Shown here piece by piece: positions 23,863-33,025 of a DNA stretch of 64,000 bases; position 1 is the first letter of the stretch, and each line of letters starts with the position of its first letter. The notes under the pieces were generated by a model that ran no database searches, was not told the origin of the DNA, and was given only the letters and a program-made list of their open reading frames with translations. The stretch is from Thalassoroseus pseudoceratinae (lineage in GTDB: Bacteria > Planctomycetota > Planctomycetia > Planctomycetales > Planctomycetaceae), in the NCBI RefSeq assembly GCF_011634775.1, contig NZ_JAALXT010000003.1, positions 930,001-994,000 of the forward strand. Direction: 5' to 3'. The translations under genes were made by a program, and so were the position numbers.

Positions 23863-25131
23863 TTACTCCAGCACTCGATTGCGAAGTCCAACGAGGTCAG
23901 TGAACCTGATGGGCTTCTGGCTCACTTCGATTCGATCTGCAATATCCTTCATCCACACCAGAAGACCGGTCTGGGGGTGGAAAACCAGTTCATGCAGCGT
24001 CCGCTCGGTCCGTGAGCCCTGTTTCATCGAGTATTCGGTTGCCGGTAGTTGGAAGATGGTATGCATCTGGAAACTACTCGCCCCGCACAGTGCATACTCC
24101 ATCGCCATCCGTCCCGTCGTGATGTTTCCCGTGGCTGACCACGGTAATCGGCCAGGCTCCATTGTCGACATGATGCGGAGATTGCGATCGCTTAGATCCG
24201 GTCCACCATACGCGATTCCCTGGTGGTCGTCATAGACCCGATTGGGATCGAACAGCCGGTTGCCATAGATGAAAAAGTCCGCATCCGAGGAAGCCTGGTT
24301 CACTTCGTCGATCATGCAACGTTGAAACTCGTCTTCGTAGAGTGCGTTCATGATTTTCAGTCCAATGCATACCGAATCCGCAGGCACGCTTTCCCGTATG
24401 AATCCCGGCACTTCGCGCAACCACTCCAAGATGCGTGCTTGATCGCGGGCCTTCTCGCTCCCGGCCAATGTCGGGCTGAAGTCTTTCTCCAAAGGCATTG
24501 GGGTGGTGTCGCCCATGCCAGTTCGCCAAGCGGCCAAGAGTTTCCGAGTGGTATGGTGATATTCAGCATTTCGCCACTCTTCACCGTCTTCGGTCGGCAA
24601 GTGAAACTTCACCGAAGGCACGATCGGAATACTCGTCCCGCGTGACAAACACGCCGCATCGCTGACCAATTCCAGGTAATCGTCAAAGCTCCGCCACCAA
24701 CCGCGTCCTTTCCAACTGACTGTCCAGCCAACTTCGCCGCTTTGCCCAGTGATAGGCTCAACGGTCATTTTCGCTTCGCGGACACTCCAAGGCGACATCG
24801 TTTGCACGCCGGATTCATCCTCGGCGATTACGGTCTTGAGAACGATGAATCCCAGTTCGCTATCGATGTCATCCTTCACTTGCCCCAGCGTCATCGACAA
24901 CTGTCCCGACGCTTTCCCGAACGGATTGCGAATGGGCATGTCGGCATAGGTGCTCGAAAGGTCCATTTCATAATGGTGTCGAACGTACTCGCTCCAATCA
25001 TCCGGCAAACCACGCTCCGCGAACGCACGGTAGTCATCACGGACACGGTTTGCGAATCCGGGAGGAATTGAAGGTTCCCCACGCAGCAGATGGATCGGAT
25101 TCGGTGATGACATGATGTCAAATGCCCCCAT
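23863..25131 (-). CDS. Dihydroorotate dehydrogenase-like flavoprotein
   Basis: The 422-residue product has the hallmarks of the class 1 dihydroorotate dehydrogenase barrel: RNPFGKASGQLS where PyrD has N-P-x-x-x-A-S-G, a phosphate-binding segment WSATGNITTGRMAMEYALCGASSFQMHT resembling G-G-I-x-T-G ... G-A-S-x-V-Q, and a lysine-containing middle. The family binds FMN. It is longer than typical PyrD (~300-340), with an extra N-terminal ~60 residues and central insertions, so a dihydropyrimidine dehydrogenase-like or unrelated flavin role is equally possible. No other pyrimidine gene is nearby. The start at 25131 may instead be 25113. Confidence 0.75.
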   Translation of the reverse strand: MGAFDIMSSPNPIHLLRGEPSIPPGFANRVRDDYRAFAERGLPDDWSEYVRHHYEMDLSSTYADMPIRNPFGKASGQLSMTLGQVKDDIDSELGFIVLKTVIAEDESGVQTMSPWSVREAKMTVEPITGQSGEVGWTVSWKGRGWWRSFDDYLELVSDAACLSRGTSIPIVPSVKFHLPTEDGEEWRNAEYHHTTRKLLAAWRTGMGDTTPMPLEKDFSPTLAGSEKARDQARILEWLREVPGFIRESVPADSVCIGLKIMNALYEDEFQRCMIDEVNQASSDADFFIYGNRLFDPNRVYDDHQGIAYGGPDLSDRNLRIMSTMEPGRLPWSATGNITTGRMAMEYALCGASSFQMHTIFQLPATEYSMKQGSRTERTLHELVFHPQTGLLVWMKDIADRIEVSQKPIRFTDLVGLRNRVLE

Positions 25132-25553
25132 TGGGTGTGCTCTGCCTGAGAATGAATTGAGTTTCCAGAATGTCGATGTGGTTTTTTGGCAACATCACCG
25201 TGAGATTCTGGTCAAACGAATCAAGGGCCGAGGGTATCACAACAAATGTTTTGGGGAAAAGCCCCCTGATCGGTGCTGGTATAACCTTCCTCGTCGACCG
25301 AATCGGAATTTGGTTCGGGTGCGAAGGTTCTTTAGGCAGACTGTAACGATTCTCCGGCGATGAGAACGAATAGATTTGTTTGACGACCGAAATTCCCCAC
25401 CATATATTCAAGTTGTGCCGCGGAAGTTCACGCAAAACAACTTCTCGGTCTACCAAGAACAAATCTTCGACAACCGCAGACACCTTACACCATCACGCAC
25501 ACCATGAATAACATCGGGTGCTCTGCATTTGTCGGATGCCGGGGGGACTACAA
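25132..25553 (+). other. Intergenic region upstream of the S41 protease gene
   Basis: About 420 bp separate the divergent flavoprotein and protease genes. It contains the strong promoter at 25380-25408. A minus-strand open frame (25118-25483) overlaps the flavoprotein start but has no recognisable domain. Nothing else stands out. Confidence 0.4.
25380..25408 (+). promoter_or_regulatory. Strong sigma70-like promoter of the S41 protease gene
   Basis: TTGACG (25380-25385) and TATATT (25403-25408) are exactly 17 bp apart, the best consensus match in the window. The leader to the TTG start at 25554 would be about 140 nt. Confidence 0.65.
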
Positions 25554-27227
25554 TTGAAACGACAACTGAGATTAAAACACGTCAAATTTCGAATGCGTCC
25601 GTTGCTGGCGGTTGCCTTGTTGGGCGGCCTCTGCATCGTGACGAGCAACGCAGCGATTGCTCAGGAGAACTTGGAAGCTCCGAAGTTCGACACACCGCCG
25701 CAAGACGATCGCACAGCGATTCAATCCGGAGCCGAACTCGAGCGTTCCTATCAGTGGTTGCAAGCCATTGACCACTACGAGAAGGCACTCGACAAATGGC
25801 CCAACAACGATTACCTCAAGTACGGACTACGACGCTCGAAGGTTCACTTCGGGATCGAACGACGCTACGCCGACCGCAGTTTCGACACGCAGTTGTTGAC
25901 ACTTTCAAGCTCCGCAGCGTTGAGCCGGTTCGAAGAACTCCTGAGTAAAGTGCAGTCGGGATTTGTTGATTCGATCAGTGTGACTTCGTTCGTTGCACAC
26001 GGGACCGAAAGCCTTTACTTGGCACTCAACAATCGGAAGTTCCGTTCGCATCACCTGCAGAATGCGTCGGCTCAAGACATTCAAGCCATGCGGGACATCC
26101 TGCGGGAGCGATATTGGAACAAGCCCGTTGCCGACGATTTGGCAGCACGACGGACGATCCTCGAAGTCGCTGGTTTGGCAGAGCGAACTTGCGGACTAAA
26201 CCAAACCGCAACCATTCTCGAATACGTGTTCGGTGGCTGCAACGCCTTGGACGACTACAGTAGCTACCTAACGCCAGACAAGTTGAACGACTTGTATGGC
26301 AACATCGAAGGCGAATTCGTCGGTCTCGGGATCGAGATGAAAGCGGAAGGCGGGCGGGGCATGCACCTCGTGAACGTGCTTCCCGATAGCCCCGCACTTG
26401 CCGGCGGACTGCGTCCGGGCGACTACATCGTTGCCATTGATGGCATTGATTGTCGCGACATGACGACCGATGAAGCCGCAAAACTTTTGCGTGGTCAATC
26501 GGGGAGCATCGTGCGACTGAAATACGAAACTCACCTGACCGGGCAAGAACGGGAAGGGCGTTTCACACGTCGTGCGGTTCACGTCAAAAGTATTCCGGTT
26601 GTGAAGATGCTCGATGAACGTGCAGGAGTCGGTTATATCCGCATGACGGGTTTCCAAAAGACCTCCGCCGCTGAACTCGATCAGGCACTCGCGGAACTGA
26701 ATCGGCAAGGAATGCGGTCACTCATTTGGGACGTCCGGGGCAATCCCGGTGGATTGCTCACCGCAGCGGTCGAAGTCTTGGATCGATTCCTCGATGGAGG
26801 CGTCTTGGTTTCGACCCGAGGGCGGAACCGAGATCAGAACTGGAGTTACTCCGCTCGGCCCACGAAGACGACATCGATCCCATTGGTGCTTCTCGTCGAT
26901 CAAGATTCCGCCAGCGCCAGCGAGATTGTCGCCGGGGCACTTCGGGACCACCGTCGTGGCACGATCATTGGACGACAGACTTATGGGAAATGGTCGGTCC
27001 AAAGTATCTTTCCACTGCGGGGATCGACCGGACTTCGCCTGACAACGGCAAAGTTCTATTCGCCGAACGGTCACACTCTAGGGAAGATCGGCGTGCGTCC
27101 GGATGTGATCGTGGAAGACGTTGACGAGCACATCGCCGCTTATGCCTACACGCCCGATGCGGATTTGCTCGCCGACGCGGACGTTCGCAAAGGCATTGAA
27201 GTCCTGAATCGTCAGGCATCTCGCTAA
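25554..27227 (+). CDS. Exported S41-family C-terminal processing protease (PDZ)
   Basis: The product is about 557 residues. It opens with a basic stretch and signal peptide (MRPLLAVALLGGLCIVTSNAAIAQ), then a helical region, a PDZ domain around LPDSPALAGGLRPGDYIVAIDG, and the S41 catalytic domain. The nucleophile serine lies in SASASEIVAGAL (residues 452-461) and the general-base lysine is K479 in YGKWSVQ, the Ser/Lys dyad of CtpA/Tsp proteases. Such enzymes trim the C-terminus of envelope proteins in the periplasm. I favour TTG 25554, which has GGGGGA six bases upstream; GTG 25518 and ATG 25536 are alternatives. Confidence 0.9.
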   Translation: MKRQLRLKHVKFRMRPLLAVALLGGLCIVTSNAAIAQENLEAPKFDTPPQDDRTAIQSGAELERSYQWLQAIDHYEKALDKWPNNDYLKYGLRRSKVHFGIERRYADRSFDTQLLTLSSSAALSRFEELLSKVQSGFVDSISVTSFVAHGTESLYLALNNRKFRSHHLQNASAQDIQAMRDILRERYWNKPVADDLAARRTILEVAGLAERTCGLNQTATILEYVFGGCNALDDYSSYLTPDKLNDLYGNIEGEFVGLGIEMKAEGGRGMHLVNVLPDSPALAGGLRPGDYIVAIDGIDCRDMTTDEAAKLLRGQSGSIVRLKYETHLTGQEREGRFTRRAVHVKSIPVVKMLDERAGVGYIRMTGFQKTSAAELDQALAELNRQGMRSLIWDVRGNPGGLLTAAVEVLDRFLDGGVLVSTRGRNRDQNWSYSARPTKTTSIPLVLLVDQDSASASEIVAGALRDHRRGTIIGRQTYGKWSVQSIFPLRGSTGLRLTTAKFYSPNGHTLGKIGVRPDVIVEDVDEHIAAYAYTPDADLLADADVRKGIEVLNRQASR

Positions 27228-27263
27228 GGCAGTCAGCGAAGACGACCAATGACGAATGACTGA

Positions 27264-27291
27264 AACTCACCCGGTGGTCGCCGGGTGAGTT
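27264..27291 (+). terminator. Hairpin after the S41 protease gene, possible terminator
   Basis: AACTCACCCGG (27264-27274) pairs perfectly with CCGGGTGAGTT (27281-27291) around TGGTCG. The following bases are ATTCC rather than a T run, so termination may be partial or the hairpin may instead stabilise the transcript end. Confidence 0.5.
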
Positions 27292-27327
27292 ATTCCGCGC
27301 TCCGACGGATACAAGGAACAGCGAGCG

Positions 27328-28218
27328 ATGTCGCAAGATTGGGATTGGGTGGGCCAAAGCACGCGTCGCCGTCCCAAAATCGCTTGGACATTCCACGCCG
27401 ATGCACCACTTCGCTCGCTCGAGTTGGTCGGTGAAACCGGCATGATTCTGCTCGCGGATCGAGCCGGGTTTCTGGCCAAAATCGACAGCGGTGGCAACCG
27501 GCTAAGGATGGTGCAAGGATTTCGGAAACTAACCCGTCTTGCAACCGGGCGAACAGCCGACTCGCCAACGTTTGTAGCGTTTCAGGAAGAGTTGCGGATG
27601 CTCGGTGCAGACTTTCAGACCGCATGGGTTCGGCGATTCAATCACCCGATCTCTGCGTTGACCGTGGAACCGTACGGGCGTTGGCTCGCAGTCGCTTTAG
27701 AGAGCGGCGACGGATACCTTATCGGTCAGAACAACGAGCGGTTCTCGGATTTCACCTCGAAGCCCCGGCCTCGACACGTCGTAGCGTGCGGACGAAAATT
27801 TGAAGTCACAGTCGCCACGAAGTACGGCCGGTTGGAGCGGTTCAATGAAACTGGTGATCTCCTTTGGACATCGGACCGGTTCGGCAACCTGGGAGACATG
27901 AAGACCGATCACCTGAGTCCTAGAATTTGGCTCGCGGCGTACAACCATGGCGTGGTCAGTCTGGAACGGAGCGGCGAGCCCGGGCCGACGTTTCTCGTGA
28001 ATGGGTCGCCATCGCGAGTCGCGGTCAGCTATGACAGTCGCTTCCTTGCGGTCGGCACTCAGGAGCAGAGTTTGTATTGGCTCAACAACCGCGGTGAGTT
28101 GCTCTGGGCGACTCACGTTGCCGAAGAAATTCAATTTCTCGAAGTCGATCCGCTCGGGCATTGGTTGCTTTGTGGATTCGAGAGCGGCAAAGTCGTGCGA
28201 ATCGATTGGCCCCGATGA
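27328..28218 (+). CDS. Beta-propeller (WD40/PQQ-like) protein
   Basis: A 296-residue protein without a signal peptide, made of repeated beta-strand units with Gly/Trp/Asp-rich turns (for example GTQEQSLYWLNNRGELLWATHV and DPLGHWLLCGFESGKVVRIDW). The spacing resembles a propeller of six or so blades. It has no catalytic motif. Proteins of this kind are common in planctomycetes and usually serve as binding platforms. AAGGAA lies nine bases before the ATG. It follows the protease on the same strand after a hairpin, so co-transcription is uncertain. Confidence 0.7.
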   Translation: MSQDWDWVGQSTRRRPKIAWTFHADAPLRSLELVGETGMILLADRAGFLAKIDSGGNRLRMVQGFRKLTRLATGRTADSPTFVAFQEELRMLGADFQTAWVRRFNHPISALTVEPYGRWLAVALESGDGYLIGQNNERFSDFTSKPRPRHVVACGRKFEVTVATKYGRLERFNETGDLLWTSDRFGNLGDMKTDHLSPRIWLAAYNHGVVSLERSGEPGPTFLVNGSPSRVAVSYDSRFLAVGTQEQSLYWLNNRGELLWATHVAEEIQFLEVDPLGHWLLCGFESGKVVRIDWPR

Positions 28219-28226
28219 ATTTGTCT

Positions 28227-29327
28227 CTACGTGCTCCAGATTGGTCCGCCGAGAACATCGAGTTTCGGCTGAATGCCAAGCCCTGGTGCCGTCGATGCCG
28301 CCATCCGACCGTGTTGCCGTTGTGGAGCCCCATCCGCAGTCGAAACCGAGACGTAGCTGTTGAAATCCGTCGAAGTGAGTAGCAATTCGGTTGGAGTGCT
28401 ATGAGCGAGATGGGAAATCGCAGCAGTCACGATATCCCCACCCCAGCTATCTTCAATTGTCATTGCAATGCCAAGGGAAACGCACAAATCGCGAGCTTGC
28501 TTGGCCTTCGTCAATCCACCGAACTTGCTGATCTTGATATTCACGGCATCCATCGCGAGATCCGCATGACCGCGAAGTAGCGGTTGAATTCCGTTGATCA
28601 CTTCATCAAGTACAAATGGGTGGTTGGTCTGCCGACGAATCGAAAGACATTCCTCGTAGGTGAGGCAGGGCTGTTCAATGTAGACATCCAGATCCTGGAC
28701 ACCCCGAACAACTCGCATGGCTTCGTGCATCGTCCAACCGGTGTTTGCATCAGCAATGAGTTTGTCGCTCGGGTGCAGACGTTCGCGAACGGCATGAATT
28801 CGGGCGATATCCGTATCAGGATCGCCACCGACTTTGAGCTGAAATCGACGATATCCTTCCTCGCGATAACCGGCGACGTTGTCGGCCATTTCGTCCGGTG
28901 TGGCTTGCGAAATCGCTCGGTAGAGAACGAAGTCTTCACCATATCGCCCGCCGAGCAGGGAACACACCGGCTGATTGGTCACTTGGCCAAGAATGTCCCA
29001 GCAGGCGATGTCGATTCCGCTTTTGACATACGGATGCCCTTGCAACGCGGCATCCATCTTGCGATTGAGTTTTGTCAGTTCGACGGGATTGGCACCGATC
29101 AGATGTGGTGCAAGTTCGGCCAAGCCCGCCCGCACACCTCTCGCGTAAGCGGGGAGATAAAACGGTCCGAGCGGACAAACTTCGCCATAGCCCGTGAAGC
29201 CGGCATCGGTTTCGACTTGCACAATAGTGCTGTCAAAGACGTCGACCGATTTCCCGCCCGACCAAGAGTATCGTCCCTCATTCAGGGGCAAGTCCACTTG
29301 ATAAGCCGCAATACGTGTGATCTTCAT
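28227..29327 (-). CDS. Enolase-superfamily enzyme (mandelate racemase / muconate lactonizing type)
   Basis: The 366-residue product has the MR/MLE layout: an N-terminal capping domain ([18 protein letters not shown]), the catalytic lysine in QLKVGG, metal ligands in DANTGW, EQPC and DEV, and a C-terminal barrel. The N-terminus ([18 protein letters not shown]) resembles cis-3-hydroxyproline dehydratase-like members, but this reaction is an inference. It lies 60 bp downstream of asd on the same strand, so co-transcription is possible. It must abstract a proton alpha to a carboxylate. Confidence 0.85.
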   Translation of the reverse strand: MKITRIAAYQVDLPLNEGRYSWSGGKSVDVFDSTIVQVETDAGFTGYGEVCPLGPFYLPAYARGVRAGLAELAPHLIGANPVELTKLNRKMDAALQGHPYVKSGIDIACWDILGQVTNQPVCSLLGGRYGEDFVLYRAISQATPDEMADNVAGYREEGYRRFQLKVGGDPDTDIARIHAVRERLHPSDKLIADANTGWTMHEAMRVVRGVQDLDVYIEQPCLTYEECLSIRRQTNHPFVLDEVINGIQPLLRGHADLAMDAVNIKISKFGGLTKAKQARDLCVSLGIAMTIEDSWGGDIVTAAISHLAHSTPTELLLTSTDFNSYVSVSTADGAPQRQHGRMAASTAPGLGIQPKLDVLGGPIWST

Positions 29328-29387
29328 AAGTGTAATCCGGCTCGGTGGGAGGCAATCGGTCTCTCGTCGTTCGTCTTTCGTGCTAAC

Positions 29388-30410
29388 CTAACTTGCAGGC
29401 TGTGCAGAACGGTGCTTGGCCAACAGTTCGGCGATTTGCACAGCGTTTGTGGCAGCCCCTTTGCGGAGGTTGTCACTGACACACCAGAAGCTAAGACCGT
29501 TTGGATGAGAGATGTCCTTCCGAATCCGCCCGATGAAGACTTCGTCTCGATCGGTGCAGGTGGAAGGCAACGGGTACTGTCCGCTCGCCAGGTCGTCATC
29601 CACGACAATGCCGGGAAACGCTTCGAACAGATCGCGCGCTTCCTCGGGGGAAATTGGACGATCGGTTTCGACGGTGATGGTTTCGCTATGGCAATTGGCC
29701 ACGGGGATTCGCACGCAAGTCGGGTTGATCTGAATCGATTCATCCCCCAGGATTTTGCGAGTCTCGTAGACCATTTTGAGTTCTTCGCTGGTGTATCCGT
29801 CATCCTTCATGCTGCCGATTTGCGGGAGTGCATTGAAGGCGATCGGGTGGGCGAAGGCTTGATAATCGTACGACTCGCCATTGAGATGGGCCTTCGTGCC
29901 TTGCATGAGATCTTCCGTTCCTTGCAAACCGGCACCGCTGACGGCTTGATAGGTGCTGACGATCACGCGACGGACACGGGCGGCATCGTGAAGCGGTTTG
30001 AGGGCCATCACCATTTGCGTGGTGGAGCAATTCGGGCTGGCAATAATGCCCTTGGCATCCAAAGCGGCCTGAGGATTGATTTCCGGCACGACCAACGCAA
30101 CATCGGGTTTCATCCGCCAGAAGCCCGACTCATCAATCACGATCGCCCCAGCAGCAACCGCGGCGGGCAAGTATTCGGCCGCCACGTCATCGGGAGTGGT
30201 CGAGATGACCAAATCGGTGTCCGCGAAGGCGTCGTGTGTCAGCTCTTCGAGTTGGTAGTCCTTGCCAGCAAATGTGAGTGTTTTACCTGCGCTGCGTTTG
30301 GACGCCAAAAATCGATACGTGTTGACGGGCAGCGCTCGCTGCTCCAGCAAACGACACATGATTCGACCCACGGCACCGGTGGCACCAACAACAGCAACAG
30401 TCTCAAACAC
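29388..30410 (-). CDS. asd: Aspartate-semialdehyde dehydrogenase
   Basis: The product is about 340 residues. MFETVAVVGATGAVGR contains the NADP-binding G-A-T-G-x-V-G motif, and the catalytic cysteine is C128 in SPNCSTTQM; a conserved QGTEDLMQGTKA region and the C-terminal HPNGLSFWCV stretch follow. It converts aspartyl phosphate to aspartate semialdehyde for lysine, threonine and methionine synthesis. The GTG at 30410 has GAGAAGGA upstream and is preferred to an in-frame ORF start at 30455, which would add an arginine-rich tail. The enolase-superfamily gene lies 60 bp downstream. Confidence 0.93.
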   Translation of the reverse strand: MFETVAVVGATGAVGRIMCRLLEQRALPVNTYRFLASKRSAGKTLTFAGKDYQLEELTHDAFADTDLVISTTPDDVAAEYLPAAVAAGAIVIDESGFWRMKPDVALVVPEINPQAALDAKGIIASPNCSTTQMVMALKPLHDAARVRRVIVSTYQAVSGAGLQGTEDLMQGTKAHLNGESYDYQAFAHPIAFNALPQIGSMKDDGYTSEELKMVYETRKILGDESIQINPTCVRIPVANCHSETITVETDRPISPEEARDLFEAFPGIVVDDDLASGQYPLPSTCTDRDEVFIGRIRKDISHPNGLSFWCVSDNLRKGAATNAVQIAELLAKHRSAQPAS

Positions 30411-30469
30411 AGTCCTTCTCCCAGCCCGGATGCGGGCGTACGTTGGGCGTCTCAAAATCTGATTGGTTC

Positions 30470-30499
30470 AGTATATGTCCGCAGGGAACGCGGATGCAA
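30470..30499 (-). promoter_or_regulatory. Sigma70-like promoter of asd
   Basis: On the minus strand TTGCAT (30499-30494) and TATACT (30475-30470) are 18 bp apart, about 60 bp upstream of the GTG at 30410. Confidence 0.55.
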
Positions 30500-30719
30500 A
30501 CGAAACCACAGTGGATATTTTGCCGATGGCTTCGTGAATTGGATTGCCACTGTCGATCGGCATTTACAGTCTGATTGGATCAACGAGAGCTTCCTTGGAA
30601 TTCCCATGTAAGTCTTCGAGCAATGTGTACTTTTGCGGCGGATTCCATCTACTGGGAAATGGATTCGACTGGAATTCGACTTTCCGATGCGCTGATCTCT
30701 ACTGAGAATTCTCGTAGGT

Positions 30720-30728
30720 TGATATACT
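30720..30728 (+). promoter_or_regulatory. Extended -10 promoter of purD
   Basis: TGATATACT fits the extended -10 pattern TGn-TATACT. No good -35 hexamer is in place. The leader to the ATG at 30775 would be about 40 nt. Confidence 0.45.
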
Positions 30729-30774
30729 GCGGCTTGATGATTCAATCGGTTTATAAACGGCGGTGGGTGTGGTG

Positions 30775-32049
30775 ATGAACGTTTTGGTGATTGGCCAGGG
30801 TGGTCGTGAACATGCGTTGGCGTGGAAATTGCGTCAATCGCCGATGGTCGACGAAGTTTTTTGCGCTCCCGGGAACGCAGGGACGGCCGCCGATGCGACC
30901 AATGTCCCGATTGCGAGCGATGACATTCCCGAGTTAGTCAAATTCGCCCAAAGGAACGCCGTCGGTTTGACGGTGGTCGGACCGGAAGCTCCGTTGGTGG
31001 CCGGTATTTCCGACGCCTTCCGTGATGCCGGTTTGCGTGTGTTTGGTCCATCGCGGTTGGCTGCCGAACTTGAAGGCAGCAAGGTGTTCTCGAAAAACCT
31101 GATGCGTCAGGCGGGCGTGCCCACGGCGGAGTTCCGTGCGTTCACGAATTTCGAACACGCGTTGCAATATGTTGAAACCCGAAGCGAGCAACCGTTGGTG
31201 GTCAAAGCCGATGGGTTGGCGGCGGGGAAGGGTGTGACCGTTTGCGAGAGTCGTGAAGAAGCCAACGAGGCGATCAAACGGATCATGCAGATCAAGGAAT
31301 TCGGTCAAGCCGGGCAACGCATCGTCATCGAAGAGAAACTCGTCGGCCAGGAAGCCAGTATCTTGGCGATCGTCGATGGAAAGAGCATTCTTCCACTGGA
31401 GTCCTCACAGGATCACAAACCGGCATTCGATGACGACAAAGGTCCCAACACCGGGGGAATGGGGGCGTATTCGCCAACTCCATTGGTCTCCCAAGAGTCG
31501 ATGGACACGATCATCGAGAAAATTCTCATCCCGACGATTCACACGCTCCGTATGAATGACCGCCCGTTCATGGGTGTATTGTACGCCGGTTTGATGATGA
31601 CTGCTCAAGGACCTCGTGTGCTCGAGTACAATGTGCGATTCGGTGACCCGGAAGCGCAACCAGTTCTGATGCGTCTGAAGACGGATGTTGCCGAGGTCTT
31701 GTTGGCTGCCAGCGAAGGCCGTTTGTCCGATCTCCCAGATTTGGAATGGGACCCGCGTCCCGCGGTCTGTGTGGTGATGGCCAGCGAAGGATATCCTGGC
31801 GATTACAAAAAAGGCCGCCCCATTCGTGGCATCGCCGACGCCGACGCAATGGACGGGGTGAAAGTTTTTCACGCAGGAACACGGATGCAAGGGGGCGACG
31901 TTCTCACCGACGGTGGGCGTGTTCTCGGCGTGACGGCTCTCGGCGACGACGTCATCGGTGCCAAGAAACGTGCCTACGAAGCTGTCAAAAAGATTCGTTG
32001 GGAAGGGGCTTGGTGTCGGAAGGATATCTCCGACAAAGCTCGTGGGTGA
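30775..32049 (+). CDS. purD: Phosphoribosylamine-glycine ligase
   Basis: The 424-residue product begins MNVLVIGQGGREHALAWKL and contains the ATP-grasp signatures GRFPLVVKADGLAAGKGV-like (LVVKADGLAAGKGVTVC), GPNTGGMGAYSP and NVRFGDPEAQPVLMRL. PurD joins phosphoribosylamine to glycine in purine synthesis. Length is typical. The ATG at 30775 is preferred to the GTG at 30763 (residues GVV) because it starts the family-conserved N-terminus. The gene stands alone. Confidence 0.95.
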   Translation: MNVLVIGQGGREHALAWKLRQSPMVDEVFCAPGNAGTAADATNVPIASDDIPELVKFAQRNAVGLTVVGPEAPLVAGISDAFRDAGLRVFGPSRLAAELEGSKVFSKNLMRQAGVPTAEFRAFTNFEHALQYVETRSEQPLVVKADGLAAGKGVTVCESREEANEAIKRIMQIKEFGQAGQRIVIEEKLVGQEASILAIVDGKSILPLESSQDHKPAFDDDKGPNTGGMGAYSPTPLVSQESMDTIIEKILIPTIHTLRMNDRPFMGVLYAGLMMTAQGPRVLEYNVRFGDPEAQPVLMRLKTDVAEVLLAASEGRLSDLPDLEWDPRPAVCVVMASEGYPGDYKKGRPIRGIADADAMDGVKVFHAGTRMQGGDVLTDGGRVLGVTALGDDVIGAKKRAYEAVKKIRWEGAWCRKDISDKARG

Positions 32050-32084
32050 ATTTGAAGTCGCTTCGGACTGCAAACAGACGAAGA

Positions 32085-32717
32085 TCAACTCCGAAAACGC
32101 CACCACTTCCGTTTGCCGGAGACGGTGGCTTGAGGAGGATCGTCTTGGAATCCGGTACTATATGGTGGAGCCGCTGCCGTGCAGATGCCGCCACGTTGGA
32201 CATCCTCCGGTCGGATCTTTGTCCGGGCGAATTGGAGATGCAGCCCGCCAACCGCGGAATCTTCGCACCCCCACGATTCCACAAAACCGTCCAAACGCTC
32301 CAAAAGCGTTCGCGTGTGCGTATGGTGAGAACCGTCAACCAACGGTACATTCACAGTTTGCATTGACCACACGCGACCGATCTGTAATCGCCCCGAGAGC
32401 AGCAAAGTTGCATCCGGCAGATCAAACGCGGTTCCGACACTTCGTGGAAGCACATCATCAATCCGGAATTGAAAGCCGATCGCAATCGTTTCGTACCATT
32501 GCCGATCGCAATACCGCAGCAAGGATTTCTCTCGCTCGACCAAATCCGGAAAGCTCGCTGCATTGGTCGGGATTGTTGCCAATTCGCAGTGCACACGGAG
32601 CAATTCCGCACGCGGATCATGCTGTTCATCGAGCCAATCGGCGTAAACCAATCGTGGGATGACGTCGAATGGTTCCATCGAGATCGCGTCGTGAAAAGCG
32701 TCTTCTTCAGGAAACAT
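32085..32717 (-). CDS. TIGR02996-domain protein
   Basis: A 210-residue protein whose N-terminal ~45 residues match the TIGR02996 repeat-companion domain (EDAFHDAISMEPFDVIPRLVYADWLDEQHDPRAELLRVH). That domain is common in planctomycetes, usually in proteins of unknown function. The C-terminal portion has no recognisable fold and ends in a basic stretch (SGKRKWWRFRS). It is convergent with purD, 35 bp apart. The start at 32717 gives the usual domain N-terminus, but a GAGGT sits too close to be a normal ribosome binding site. Confidence 0.75.
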   Translation of the reverse strand: MFPEEDAFHDAISMEPFDVIPRLVYADWLDEQHDPRAELLRVHCELATIPTNAASFPDLVEREKSLLRYCDRQWYETIAIGFQFRIDDVLPRSVGTAFDLPDATLLLSGRLQIGRVWSMQTVNVPLVDGSHHTHTRTLLERLDGFVESWGCEDSAVGGLHLQFARTKIRPEDVQRGGICTAAAPPYSTGFQDDPPQATVSGKRKWWRFRS

Positions 32718-33025
32718 ACCTCGGTCGATCGGCCAAACAAATTTCTTGGGAACCTGAAGAATGATAGCACAGCGTTCAATGCTGAACGGTCATACCGCAG
32801 TGCCAACGATAACGGTGATGCGGCACTGGCGGCCAGTCACCGTATCCAGTTCCTGCGTGAACGTCGCAGCCGAGAATAATCGGCGACAACCTCTTTCCAC
32901 CTCGCGATGGTTTCGGTGAGAAGAATCCGAATGGCGGAACCAATCAATAAACGCAGTGGTGGGCAGTTCGGACGATTGTACTTATAATCTAGCGACGCTG
33001 CGTGAAAATTTTGAAGGGGTGTGGT
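32718..33025 (+). other. Intergenic region upstream of the histidine kinase gene
   Basis: About 310 bp lie between the divergent TIGR02996 and kinase genes. A plus-strand promoter is readable at 32960-32988. A Lys/Arg-poor open frame inside it has no recognisable domain. Nothing else stands out. Confidence 0.35.
32960..32988 (+). promoter_or_regulatory. Sigma70-like promoter of the histidine kinase gene
   Basis: TGGGCA (32960-32965) and a perfect TATAAT (32983-32988) are 17 bp apart. Transcription near 32995 would leave a normal leader for the GTG at 33026 but only a few bases for the GTG at 33002. Confidence 0.5.

Larger units (their letters stand above)
30411..30774 (+). other. Divergent intergenic region between asd and purD
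   Basis: About 360 bp separate the two divergent starts. It holds a minus-strand promoter for asd (30470-30499) and an extended -10 element for purD (30720-30728). No small gene is evident; long open frames on both strands here are shadows of the asd antisense sequence. Confidence 0.5.

Noticed and set aside
25118-25483. Minus-strand open frame of 121 codons upstream of the flavoprotein gene
   Set aside because: It overlaps the flavoprotein start, crosses the strong promoter of the S41 gene and has no domain or ribosome binding site.
28584-30611. Plus-strand open frame of 675 codons
   Set aside because: It is antisense to the well-supported enolase-superfamily and asd genes and crosses their intergenic gap. 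Its translation has no domain and looks like a reverse shadow of those genes.
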